This document shows positions 47,502-58,149 of a DNA stretch of 64,000 nucleotides, piece by piece. The DNA comes from Erythroxylum novogranatense. Lineage: Eukaryota > Streptophyta > Magnoliopsida > Malpighiales > Erythroxylaceae. Each line of letters starts with the position of its first letter. The stretch's first letter is position 1. A program made the position numbers and the translations under genes. The DNA is taken from the NCBI GenBank assembly GCA_029891385.1, contig CM057228.1, forward strand, positions 83,998,964 through 84,062,963. The letters are read 5' to 3'. A model generated the notes under the pieces. The model saw nothing but the letters and a program-made list of their open reading frames with translations. It was not told the origin of the DNA and searched no databases.

Positions 47502-48816
47502 ACTATTTCTTATCCTCAAGCAATTTAAAAAAACTAAGATATTTTGTCAAATTTTTTAAAAGAAAGTCGAGTATATGCAATCCTTCAAACTTCGACAAAC
47601 TCAAATATCGAGCTACTACATATATCATAATCTTTTCATCAATGCACATAAACAAAGTCAAAGGTAGACACCATTGATCAAAGGTAAAATAAAACTAAAA
47701 TGGATTTTCTTCACGATGCTCCCTCATTTCACCCAAGTGTTTGAGGTCAGTGTTTCACTTAACACACCCTCTAAGATACTACACTACCATGGGTTTTCAA
47801 ATTCACCAATTCTTTACCACATAGATTACATGATATCATGGATCAAAAAGGGCTTTTACTAAAGGTTGTAATGGGATTTGGGTTAAGGTAAGACAAAAAG
47901 GTCAAAGGGTAACTCACAAGTATTAACAAAGTGCTAAGTAAGAAGGGACAACCAAACACAAAATTTGAGATATGCATATAAATACCACAAACTACAACTA
48001 CTCATCACTAACTAATGCTACTATGTTTCCTTCAATAGCAGAGACAACGATGCTTTAAATCAATAACGTAAAAAAAAAAGATGCTTTTCTTTTTCATTTT
48101 TGTTCTTTTTCTTTCTCTCTTTTTTTTGAATAACACTAAAACAATAAGGAAATAATAGCATCACAAATCAATAATTCATGAGTAAAAGTGCCTCTCCAAA
48201 CATCTGAAAATTGAATACAAATCAAAAGTCCCTAAATCATATATATCAAATGCTCACTCATTACTTCATTAAACTTGTGACAAGTTAAGGCTAACAGGTT
48301 TTTGGGTTTCAATGTAAGGTGATTAATTGAAAAAACAAACAAGGTTAAAGGCTCAAAGAAGTTGGCAAGGAAAAAATGAGTTAGTGGGTTGTTTAAGCTA
48401 AGGGTTCAAAACAAAGAAGGCCTTAATCATTTGCATCTCGTAGTTTCAAACACAACACAGAAGCTAATCTTCCTAGGGAAGCATCACACACAACAAAGAA
48501 ATAGAATGACTATGAAATGTAGTCATATAGGCTCAAAACCTTGCATGTGCTTATATGAAAATCCATCAAAATTTCATACATATCCTAATCACTAAAGTAT
48601 CAAATTATTAACTGAGTTTATGCAACTAACTACCTTAATCAATCCATATCATTCACCTTCCACTCAAGATGACTAATTCAAATTCAAGCATATAACTCAA
48701 TTCTCAGTCCAACTACTATGATAGAATGACATGGTTCACCATTCATCATAGTTCAAGTGCAAAAATGCAAAAATTTCAAAATGGCCCCATTCCCACACTT
48801 AAATGGGACATTATCA
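47502..48816 (-). other. Element F 3' internal region, no coding domain
   Basis: About 1.3 kb of AT-rich sequence between the F polypurine tract and the CACTA insertion. No RT, RNase H or integrase motif is seen in any minus frame. The right end reads CCATTTAAGTGTGGGAATGG on the minus strand, a second polypurine-like stretch. This is the untranslated 3' part of a Tat/Athila-type element or what remains after a large deletion. Confidence 0.6.
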
Positions 48817-48879
48817 CACTACAACAAAAACGACATATGTTAACAGGTGATAAGTGTTATTAAATATGAATGGTAACAC

Positions 48880-50250
48880 TAATGAGTATGCTATGACAGC
48901 CCATGTTACTAAAGATATGATGCTTTAGTAACAGTTTTGACATGTTATTGTCGAGTTTAATATGACATTTATTGATAGCTACAAATGATTTTATATTATA
49001 TTTTATAAATGCTATTAATTAGCTATTTGTAATATTTTACAATGTTATATATTAACTTTTGCAACATCATTAACATGTAGTAGATATAAATTTTGTAACA
49101 TTTTAAAATGTTATAGATAAGTTTTCCATGACATTGATAGAATGTTGTTGTTGAGTTTATTATAGCATTTATTGATAGCTACAATTGATTTTATATTATA
49201 TTTTATAAATGTTATTAATTAGCGATTTGTAACATTTTGAACTGTTATATATTAACTTTTGCAACATCATTAACATGTAGTAGATATAAATTTTGTAACA
49301 TTTTAAAAATGTTATAATAGTTTTCCATAACATTGATAGAATGTTGTTGTTGAGTTTATTATAACATTTATTGATAGCTACAAATGATTTTATATTATAT
49401 TTTATAAATGTTACTCCTCCTATCCAAAATGAAAGTCGTTTTAGAGGAATGCACACTTATTAAGAAAGTTAATAAAATGTTTGATATACCCTTATTAATG
49501 GTGCTACTTATATGAGAGAAATTGCATGTTGAACTGCCTTGAAAATGTAATATGTGTAAACAAGATGTGAGAGAAATTTAAGGGTAATTTTGGAAGTAAA
49601 ATTATAAACATGCATGAAAAGTCACGAACAACTCTTATTTTGAATAATTAAAAACTCTCTAAAACGACTTTTATTTTGGATAAGAGGGAGTATTAATGAG
49701 CTGTTTGTAACATTTTGAATTGTTATATATTAACTTTTGCAACATCATTAACATGTAGTAGATATGAATTTTTAACATTTTAAAAATGTAGATAAGTTTT
49801 CATGACATTGATAGAATGTTGTCGTTAAGTTTATTATAGCATTTATTGATAGCTACAAATAATTTTATATTATATTTTATAAATGTTATTAATTAGCTAT
49901 TTGTAACATTTTGAACTGTTATATATTAACTTTTGCAACATCATTAACATGTGTAGATATGAATTTTGTAACATTTAAAAATGTTATAAATAAGTTTTCT
50001 GTGATATTGATAGAATGATGTTGTTGAGTTTATTATAGCATTTATTGATAGCTACAAATGATTTTATATTATATTTTGATAAATATTATTAATTATTGTA
50101 GCATTTTGAACTATTATATATTAACTTTCAAATGTTATAAAATAGTTTTTGGCAACATTACTAAAATGCTATTGTTGAGTTTATTATGATATTTATTAAT
50201 AACAAATAATTGATTTTATATTGCATTTTATAAACCATATAAATTAGTTA
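48880..50250. repeat. Left subterminal tandem repeats of the CACTA
   Basis: A roughly 200-bp unit with ATTTATTGATAGCTACAAAT near 48970, 49170, 49369, 49851 and 50040 and GTTATATATTAACTTTTGCA once per unit. A Stowaway MITE interrupts the third unit. Each unit contains TAACATTTT followed closely by AAAATGTTA. Confidence 0.88.
49414..49690. mobile_element. Stowaway-like MITE
   Basis: Inverted ends CTCCTCCTATCCAAAATGAA and, reverse-complemented, CTCCCTCTTATCCAAAATAA, then AGTCGTTTTAGA in both. The TA target is duplicated at 49412-49413 and 49691-49692. 277 bp, no frame. It was inserted after the CACTA repeats had formed. Confidence 0.92.
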
Positions 50251-50763
50251 ACCATGACATTCATAAACTGTTATAATTTTTTTACATCTGCCAAATGTTG
50301 TGGATAAGAGTTTCAGTAACACTTCTAAAATGCTCTAGATTATTGTTTAATAACAATATTAAAAATATGTTATTATTGAATTTATGATAACATTTGTTGA
50401 TGCTATTATAATAGTGTTACTAATATATCTTGTGTAACTTATATAAATAATGGTACACTAATGTGGAAACAAATTTATAACTATAAAATTAACTTTTCAA
50501 AAACATATTTTGTTGTTCATCAAAGATGAGCAAATCATAGATATTGAACACATAGACACTGATAACAAAAAGCAGTAACATATGTCTCTAAATCGTTATT
50601 CCAAAATAGTTCCTAAATTATTGAAACAAAAATTGGCTATCATATCATCTTCAATTTCCATGTGCTACCTTCTCATGAATAATACCCTTGACTTCCACAA
50701 TATACAACCATTGAAACAAAAATCATCAGTATATTTTTTAAATATAGTAGAATGGCATAACAT

Positions 50764-51001
50764 ATAGGAAGAATGGGGGCTCCATACAAGGGTCACTAAC
50801 CTGATTAAGAAGGGTAAAAGATCTGCCTTGTTAACAAGGAGTAGCGTCCTTTTGTGCTCATCAATCTCTCTAGCATATGCCTAATTTTTCATAGGATCAA
50901 AGTTAACCATCACATTAAAGAATACATAAGGTAAAACAAGAAACACACTATACATTCAAGATTGACTAGAATATCATATGTAAGCCAACGAAGCATTTGT
51001 C
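50764..51001. repeat. Inverted repeat arm 1 (LSG1 exon with flanking introns)
   Basis: 238 bp, near-identical to the reverse complement of 53523-53760. Both contain the 80-nt AYARE exon and flanking intron sequence. The arms are 2.5 kb apart inside the CACTA. Confidence 0.93.
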
Positions 51002-52149
51002 AGTTTTCAAAATAGAGCAATTGAACTAATTCTTTTGTTGCTTTACAGACTCATAACCTAGAAAAAGCTTCAAGTTGATTAGAAAACTGATAGATCCAGA
51101 AAGTGAATTCTAAAATTGTGTGTACAAGCACTATATTGGTACTTGTTTATGACATTTTGTACTTCCTTTGCCACTAAATCTTATCATGACAGAAAAATAT
51201 CAAGAGATAAGTATTTAGAAGTGAAAAGTCCAAATAAGAAGAACTAGTAGGTATAAAGAATTCCAGAAGATAGATGACAAGTTGACAATGTCTTATAGAA
51301 TATAGATCACTTTCATGTTAAGAAATGATATTAAAGAGTAAAAAAAGGAAAAAAGCAATTGAAATAGAGACAAGATAAGTGTGTAAGTTTACCTCAAGGT
51401 CAGGACATTGGTAGAACAGGGGATCTCGAGCATCAACAACCATTACCAGCTGGGGAGGACAAAAGAATCTTAAGAGGTTAGGTGAAGGTATCAACAGAAC
51501 AACTAAATAGTAACTCATTGGCATCAGACATACATATAAATCTAAATCTAAATCTAAATATATATATACACACACTCATGGAACCTGATTAATGCTTTGT
51601 ATTTCAAAGAGTTGTTGACATCAAACACAACCTGGCTTGCACCTATCAACATATGTGCTTGAGTTCTAAAACGCTTATTGATTCACAATTGCATGCAACG
51701 CGCATACACACACGCATACAGAGAGAGCGAGAGAGAGAGAGATGTCAAAGAAATTAGAACAATTTTCAACTTCAACATCAATTTTCCTATGTCATATGAT
51801 TCAGGAACAAGAAATTTACCAAATCACTACGCTCAAGCACCCGCCAAAGTTGTCTCCAAATATCTAGGTTTGTCTCAAACGGGGTAAGAACAAGATTCTC
51901 ATTCTCCTCAAGACTGAAGGAATTATAAATACATAAAAGCATACAGAGTATTAAAAGACTATTCCATCAATGAATTATCCCAAAAAATTTTACGGCCAAT
52001 ATGAAAATATCACCAATAACAACTAATATAAAGCTACAGTTTTCAGCCTCTGCTTAAGCTTTTTTGTCTTGTAACATTTCAGGCTTAACACAAACGAAAT
52101 GATATGAGTTTGGACTTGAAAAATGTAGATAAATTAGCTTTGCTAGCCC

Positions 52150-52520
52150 CTCCATTGTTTACGCAGCTCCAACGCACACGCACACCACTCTAACGTTTTA
52201 CTCTTCACGTTGGCCAACACCGTACACTCCACTTCGATGCCCAAACGCTGGTCACGCACACACGCCTCCAGCTCCTAGTCTGCTCACCTTGCGTCGCCTC
52301 CCTTCTTCTGTCACCAACGCTCTCCTATTTCGAGCTTGGTCCAGGGTTATTATTCATTCAAAAACCTCGCAAGCCTCCACTTCGCCGTCATTTTCTTTGC
52401 TTGACGACGCATCTCATTGTATTTATCTCTCCACGTCATCGTTTGTGGTCATTCTTCCTCAATGTCCCACTGCTCATGTCTAACGTTGTCGTTTTACCCA
52501 GTGATGATTGTCATTAAACT
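52150..52520. other. GC-richer segment of unknown origin inside the CACTA
   Basis: Composition jumps from AT-rich to mixed, with many ACGC and GTCACC words. A 64-codon plus-strand frame (52289-52483) has no recognisable motif. It sits between LSG1 exons where further exons would be expected, but no LSG1 sequence is readable. It could be a second captured gene piece or an insertion into an LSG1 intron. Confidence 0.45.
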
Positions 52521-52859
52521 TCCCATCTCAAGTTGTTTTAATGCCTTGGATTATTACTTCTTAATCTTTTTGAACTTTAATTTCTCCAAGTATCCTACAA
52601 TTAAAATCACAAATAATGTAGCATTAACTGTCCAAAAATTAATTTATTACAGTTAAACCAAAATATGACAAATTTTTTACCCCTATAAACACAAATTAAA
52701 TATAAGGCACAATAATTCGAATAATTATCAAATAAAGCCATAAAGAGCATTTTTAGTGACAAAACCCATCCAAATGATATGAAAAAATATATGAACCAGT
52801 GAGTTTGTCATTGACCAAAGCCCTTCCTAGCCCTGCTTTCTTGTTCTTCCCCATTGTTG

Positions 52860-53522
52860 TAGAGCACCCAAACCAAATGTTCGATGAAAAGAGTTTTCGA
52901 TTATGATATTTAGTTGACAATTACCAGTGTTCGTAATGAGCAGGAGGTTCTAGGTATTGAGAGTGGCAGTGGAAAAGAAGAGAAGGGGAGGTTTGAAATG
53001 TTTCTGATGAAGAAAACATCGTCTATACGTATAATATTTCAATTTGTTTTTTGGTTTTTCTTGTATTATTTATTCATTTTTTAAACATTTAATACTTGTT
53101 CAAATAATTTCACATATTTGTTTCTCAAATTTGTTTTTCACGAGTTATATAATACACTTGTAAATTTTTTTTAAATGAATAAATTGCATTAACTATAATT
53201 TAATTATATAGAGAATGTAAAATCAAAATATGTAAAACATTGTAACCATATCGACATTCTAAACTGATTAAGGCTTCCATCTAAGTGTTGTGCCCTCTGA
53301 GAGAATGTTTTCCATATTCTTTGATCTAAATAAAAAAGTGATTATGTTTATCCTCCATTGTCATTTTGTATATTACACAAATAGAATACACTGTCCTGCC
53401 ACTGATTTTTAGTCTTAAGTTTGTTTCTAATAGCTAGCCATGTGATTAGAGAAGCTTCAGGTTATCTTTGATTTAGTCGTTATTAATGAAATGAAACGTA
53501 ATATAATATTATTCCATTATTT
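52860..53522. other. CACTA interior without recognised sequence
   Basis: Upstream of the captured LSG1 start codon (reading minus), so 52856-53000 may be captured LSG1 5' UTR or promoter. The remainder is AT-rich. I see no frame or repeat. Confidence 0.4.
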
Positions 53523-53760
53523 GACAAATGCTTTGTTGGCTTACATATGATATTCTAGTCAATCTTAAATGTATAGTGTGTTTCTTGTTTTACCTTATGT
53601 ATTCTTTAATGTGATGGTTAACTTTGATCCTATGAAAAATTAGGCATATGCTAGAGAGATTGATGAGCACAAAAAGACGCTACTCCTTATTAACAAGGCA
53701 GGTCTTTTACCCTTCTCAGTCAGGTTAGTGTCCCTTGTATAGAGCCCTCATTCTTCCTAT
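53523..53760. repeat. Inverted repeat arm 2
   Basis: Partner of 50764-51001. Transcription through 50764-53760 in either direction would give an RNA able to fold into a stem of about 238 bp with a 2.5-kb loop. Confidence 0.93.
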
Positions 53761-53905
53761 TAACTTTCTTCATTCTCTTCAACTTCTAAAAATTTTGATT
53801 TCATGCCTTCTATGATAGGCAAAAATGGGTGGACTATTTTTGCCATAACGAAATTCTATTCTTATTCTGGTCAGCAAAGGCTGCTTTTGCTGTGTTGGAG
53901 GGGAA
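53523..53905 (+). pseudogene. LSG1: Second captured LSG1 fragment, plus strand
   Basis: Opposite in orientation to the first fragment. The exon at 53644-53723 (80 nt, same length as its partner) reads AYAREIDEHKKTLLLINKAG, where the G4 Asp has become Gly. Donor GTTAGT follows. After a 95-nt intron ending CTATGATAG, the next exon (53819 to about 53903) has WVDYFCHNEILFLFWSAKAA and LEG. This extends LSG1 one exon further than the minus-strand copy. Phases are consistent. It ends abruptly at the right subterminal repeats. Confidence 0.88.
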
Positions 53906-53924
53906 TGATACTTCGAATGATACT

Positions 53925-54950
53925 TATATAAAGTGTTATTAATTTATATAACTAAGATAACTTATATAAATTGTTATTATTTTATTAATAAAATAACTCA
54001 TACATAATGTTATTATAATACACTATTATGATAACTTTTCTAAAGTATTATTATTTTACATTTATTAAAGTAACTCATATAAAGTGTTATTGATTTACAT
54101 TACTATCATAACTTATATAAAGTGTTATTAATTTACATAATTAAGATAACTTATATAAATTGTTATTATTTTATTAATAAATTAACTCATACATAATGTT
54201 ATTATAATACACTATTATGATAACTTTTTAAAGTGTTATTATTTTACATTTATTAAAGTAACTCATATAAAGTGTTATTGATTTACATTACTAACATACC
54301 TTATATAAAGTGTTATTAATTTATATAACTAAGATAACTCATATAAATTATTATTATCTTATTAATAAAGTAACTCATATATAATGTTATTATAATACAC
54401 TATTATGATAACTTTTCTAAAGTGTTATTATTTTACATTTATCAAAGTAACTCATATAAAGTGTTATCAATCTATATTACTAACGTAACTTATAGAAATT
54501 GTTATTAATTTACATAACTAAGATAACTTATACATAATGTTATTATAATACAATATTATGATAACTTTTCTAAAGTGTTATTATTTTACATTTATTAAAG
54601 TAACTCATATAAAGTGTTATTGATTTACATTACTAACGTAACTTATATAAAGTGTTATTAATTTACATAACTAAGATAACTTATATAAATTGTTATTATT
54701 TTATTAATAAAGTAACTCATACATAATGTTATTATATTATAATACACTATTATGGTAACTTTTCTAAAGTGTTATTATTTTACATTTACTAGGGTAACTT
54801 ATATGAAATGTTATTATTTTACATTACTAAGGTAACTCAAATCAATTGTTATTATTTTATGATATTAAGATAACTCATATAAAGGGTTATAAATTTATTA
54901 TTAAAGTAACTCGTATAAAGTGTCATTATTTTACATCATTTTGAAATATC
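53925..54950. repeat. Right subterminal tandem repeats of the CACTA
   Basis: A roughly 180-bp unit with CATAATGTTATTATAATACA near 54012, 54192, 54371, 54535 and 54722, and AGTAACTCATATAAAGTGTT between them. About five units. The sequence differs from the left repeats but shares the GTTAT/ATAAC words. Confidence 0.88.
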
Positions 54951-55257
54951 TTAAAATAGTAACCTTTTATAATGTTTAGCAACACTTAAAAAATTGTTAT
55001 CAATGATAAATTATATGTTATAAAATCATAAAGTGTTACTTATCAAATTAAGAATCATAACATTTTAAGATATAATGTTATCATAAATATGTATTTTATA
55101 ACATATTGTCAAAAGTGTTTGTCTAGTGTTACTATATGTCATTTTTGTTGTACTGTCACCAATTAAAGAGGGCTTAGCGACTTAAAAGCAGAATTCACAG
55201 CTCTAGTGAGGTAATCAAAGCTACCTTCAAAAGCTCACCTGTAGAAAGAGGAGACCA

Positions 55258-55908
55258 CTACTCTACCAAAGACTTAATAATATCTACCTTGGTGATTGAT
55301 TCACATTTTGATGGATAATGAATGACATCAATGATATTGAAAGAAATGACCTTGCCGTTGAACTCTATAGTCAACACCCCATTATGTATATCGATTTTTG
55401 TCCGAGATCTCTTCAAGAATGGCATTCCTAACAAAATTGTTGAAGGGCTCGAAGAGCCCTCATCCAGCATATCTAACACTTAAAAATCTATAGGGAAAAC
55501 AAGCTTGTTAACCTACACCAAAACATCCTCAATAACCCCCTCAAAGTATGCGTTAGATCTATCAGCTAATGGAATGATAACATGAGTATCCTTTAACGAA
55601 CCAAGATTAATAGCATTAAAAATAGACAAATGCGTAAAATTTATCGAAGCTCCTAAATCTAACATGCATCTCTCATACCTTATGTTATCGATCTTACAAG
55701 GAATGGTAAAAATACCTGGATCCTTGCACTTGTGTGGTAGCTTCCTTTGTAAGATTACTAACACATTGCCCGCCACACTAATCTTCTCATCTCCCCTCAG
55801 CTTCCACTTATTGGTGCACAACTCCTTCAAAAATTTAGCATATCGTGCAACTTGCTTAATTACTTCCAACAGAGGGATATTTACTTCCTCCTTACGAAAG
55901 ATCTCCAA
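55258..55908 (-). pseudogene. Element F protease region
   Basis: Two minus frames (55908-55513 and 55479-55258) separated by a stop. The first has YAKFLKELCTNKWKLRGDEK, QRKLPHKCKDPG and the active-site-like CMLDLGASINFTHLSIFNAI, where the Asp of D-L-G-A is the expected catalytic residue. The second has STILLGMPFLKRSRTKIDIH and EFNGKVISFNI. This is the Tat/Athila-type protease. Beyond 55258 the minus strand decays within about 100 bases and no RT follows. Confidence 0.82.
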
Positions 55909-56099
55909 TATTTCCTTTTTCGTCTCCTGTTGCTTATTCTTTGCTAACCTGCTTAGAAATGGAACATAAGGTAAATTATTGCAATAGGGTGTGAAGTACT
56001 TACCTAAGGATGGTGATCTTCCTTCTTCTTTGTTAGCTTAGTTTCTTCCTCATCGTCTTTCTCCTTCCCCTTCCTTGGTCCTTATACCTCCTTGCCACT

Positions 56100-56690
56100 T
56101 CTCAAGGTAATGACACACGCATCTTCTCTTAGGTTCCTTTCAAGTTGACTAGGCAACTTTGTGGAACTTTGGGCTTGCAGTTTCGGCACGACATCAATAA
56201 ACTGACTGACCTGATTTTTCAAATTCTTCAAACCATTCCTCGTTTCTTGCTGAAATTGAAGAGTATTTGATGCTAAGCTCTTAAAAATTTACTCTAAGGA
56301 CATACCTCCACCTTGTTGTTGTTGTGGTGGTTATGGACGCGGTGACCTTGGCTGAAACTGTGGTTGATTATGATGGAAACCTGGTGATGCATGAAATCCT
56401 TGCTACTACTGCTACTGATAATTGGGTTGACGTGCATTAGAAATACCCCCATGATGTGAGTTCCCATACTTGAAGTTGGGATGATCCTTCTACCTCGGAT
56501 TGTAAGTAATAAAAAAGGTTCATACCTCCTTTGTTGTCCTTTGGACCAACCAACTGCATTGACATTCTGTTCATCCTACAAGGAAAGCATGCATCTGTAG
56601 GATGGTTAGCTAATGTACAAATACCACATACCTTAGGAGGCCCCTTTTCTATCACTAGTTGCTGCACAAATGAAGTCAAATTTGCAACTT
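56100..56690 (-). pseudogene. Element F gag C-terminal part
   Basis: A minus frame at 56679-56437 holds VCGICTLANHPTDACF, a CxxC..H..C zinc finger in the form used by Tat/Athila gags. Further minus text down to about 56330 reads Asn/Gln/Pro-rich (NPNFKYGN-, FHHNQPQFQPR-like) with stops. Gag is cut at 56693 by LTR D1. Confidence 0.75.
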
Positions 56691-58149
56691 AATTGTAACA
56701 TCCCCTCACCGATGGGAAGGGTAAAATGGTAATTCGGGACGGGTTATGAGTGTGTAAACTAGTCTCAGCATGTTCATGCATATGATGGCCTCTATTTTTA
56801 CATAAATTGTAATTTTTGTATATGCACATGGTTGTACATGCATTCATGACATTTCCCGGCATATGTGTTTATTGTGAAAAACATATGATTTAGTGCTTGA
56901 AAATTTAATTGGAGTGGATTTTTCTGTGTTTTACATTTTTGTGGAATTTTAGAAAATTTTCTAGAATTTTTTTGGAGAAAATTTCCGGACCGGAAAAATT
57001 AACAAGTGACAGACTGATTTGATTTTCAGTACCGAAAATGACTGTCCAATGGCACTGAAAAATTAGATACATGATTTTAAGATTTATTACTTTGAGCCAT
57101 TGAAATTTGGAGAGAAATTGGACTAAAAATTGATTTGCTATGGGTAAAGAAATGAATAAGTGCTTAAAACAAAGACAAGTGGTGTCACTTGCCTACTTAT
57201 GTCTTAAACTTAATGTTTTTTTTATATTAACCTACCCCTTTATGAACCATTCTCGATGCTTCCTTTTGGAGGAGTTAAAATCACTTGAACATTTAAAGTT
57301 TCCTTCTCTTCTCATCCGAAAGTCTTCTTCCTTCCTCCTCCTTCGTAGGTTATTTCTCTTCTTATAAATTTGCTACTCTTCTCCACCTAAATAAGCTCTT
57401 CTATCTTAAGTGATTCTCTTCTTGTGTTCACAAAAACAAGCTTGAGACTTTCCCCTTTTTGATGTAGATCGTGTATGGTTTGGGGAGGTAGAGAATTGGT
57501 GAAAAGTGGAAGAAATGAAGAATTAAAGGCTTGTTAGGTGAGGGTTATGCTATGTGTTCTTTAATTAATAGTTAGAAGCATTTATTGTGTTTTATGGTGC
57601 ATTAATTTCATGAGGTTTGTGTGTTGATTGTATGGGTAGAAGATTATGTTTGTGCAAGGATTAATGATATTTAACATGTGTAGTGTGTGAATTGTGTGTT
57701 TTGAAGTGTTTTAATGATGTTAGATGAGTCATGCTTACAAGGAAATGATTGAGCATTTGTGCTGGAATTTTGTGGGGTTATGTTCAAGTGAATGTCTTGA
57801 TGATTTTGTGGCTGAATTAGAGACCCAATGGGAGGCTTATTGATGTAGGAATGATGTTAGAATGAAAGGAGGAGAATTAGGTAGCAAATCTGGAAAATTT
57901 ACCTTGTGTATATTTAAGATTTTTGCTCATAACTTGTGATGTGGTTGTGCTATTGAGTTGAGGTTTAGCTTGTATGAAACATGAGAAGTTGGGCTAGAGT
58001 TCATATGAAGGAATTTCTGTCCAATTGTGGCTTGAAGGGCTTTGATTTTTGCTTGGAAGTTGAGATATGTGTGCTGGCTAAATAGTTGTGATTCCAGCAT
58101 TGAATGAATTGTTATCCAAAATTTTGGAGAATTTTTTCGGCTAAAGTAG

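Larger units (their letters stand above)
50764..52855 (-). pseudogene. LSG1: Captured 5' part of LSG1 (large-subunit GTPase 1), with introns
   Basis: Minus-strand exons match the plant ribosome-biogenesis GTPase LSG1, which acts in 60S subunit maturation. A start segment MGKNKKAGLGRALV begins at 52855. An exon at 51913-51820 has LTPFETNLDIWRQLWRVLER and ends with donor GTAAAT. An exon at 51449-51393 reads LVMVVDARDPLFYQCPDLE between CCCCAG and GTAAAC. An exon at 50880-50801 begins AYAREIDEHKRTLLLVNKAD (G4 motif NKAD intact) and ends at GTTAGT. Phases join correctly, so introns were captured with the gene: a genomic DNA copy, not a retrocopy. Exons between about residue 20 and the WRQLW exon are not found, and the G1/G3 boxes and C-terminus are absent. 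It is therefore a fragment without GTPase activity. Expression is unknown. Confidence 0.88.
48817..55155. mobile_element. CACTA (En/Spm) transposon, non-autonomous, with captured LSG1
   Basis: Ends are CACTACAACAAAAACGACAT on the left and, reverse-complemented, CAGTACAACAAAAATGACAT on the right (25 of the first 30 bases match). TCA is duplicated at 48814-48816 and 55156-55158, the 3-bp target typical of CACTA. Both flanks carry subterminal tandem repeats (about 200-bp units on the left, about 180-bp on the right) rich in TAACATTTT/AAAATGTTA palindromes, likely transposase-binding sites. No TNPD/TNP2 or TNPA-type frame is found. The interior contains LSG1 fragments in two orientations. It inserted into element F at or beside the point where pol is missing. 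Confidence 0.9.
12345..56693 (-). mobile_element. Element F: Tat/Athila-type LTR retrotransposon, heavily interrupted
   Basis: A minus-strand element made of gag and protease (55258-56690), a 3' internal region (47502-48816), a polypurine tract (47489-47501) and a 3' LTR (45618-47484 plus 12345-12569). Reverse transcriptase, RNase H and integrase are missing: protease runs almost directly into the 3' internal region at the point where a CACTA transposon now sits. The LTR is split by solo LTR E, and everything inside E is younger. The gag end is cut by LTR D1 at 56694, so the 5' LTR is not seen here. The left LTR boundary is uncertain by about 45 bases. The Tat/Athila call rests on the protease sequence and the polypurine context; the exact lineage is open. 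Confidence 0.75.

Noticed and set aside
49196..49456. 86-codon minus frame in the CACTA left flank as a transposase piece
   Set aside because: It spans tandem subterminal repeats and part of a MITE, is Asn/Ile/Lys-rich, and matches no transposase motif.
48817..55155. MULE or Helitron as the carrier of the LSG1 fragments
   Set aside because: CACTA ends and a 3-bp TCA duplication are present. There is no 9-bp duplication with long inverted ends, and no TC..CTRR ends in an AT target.
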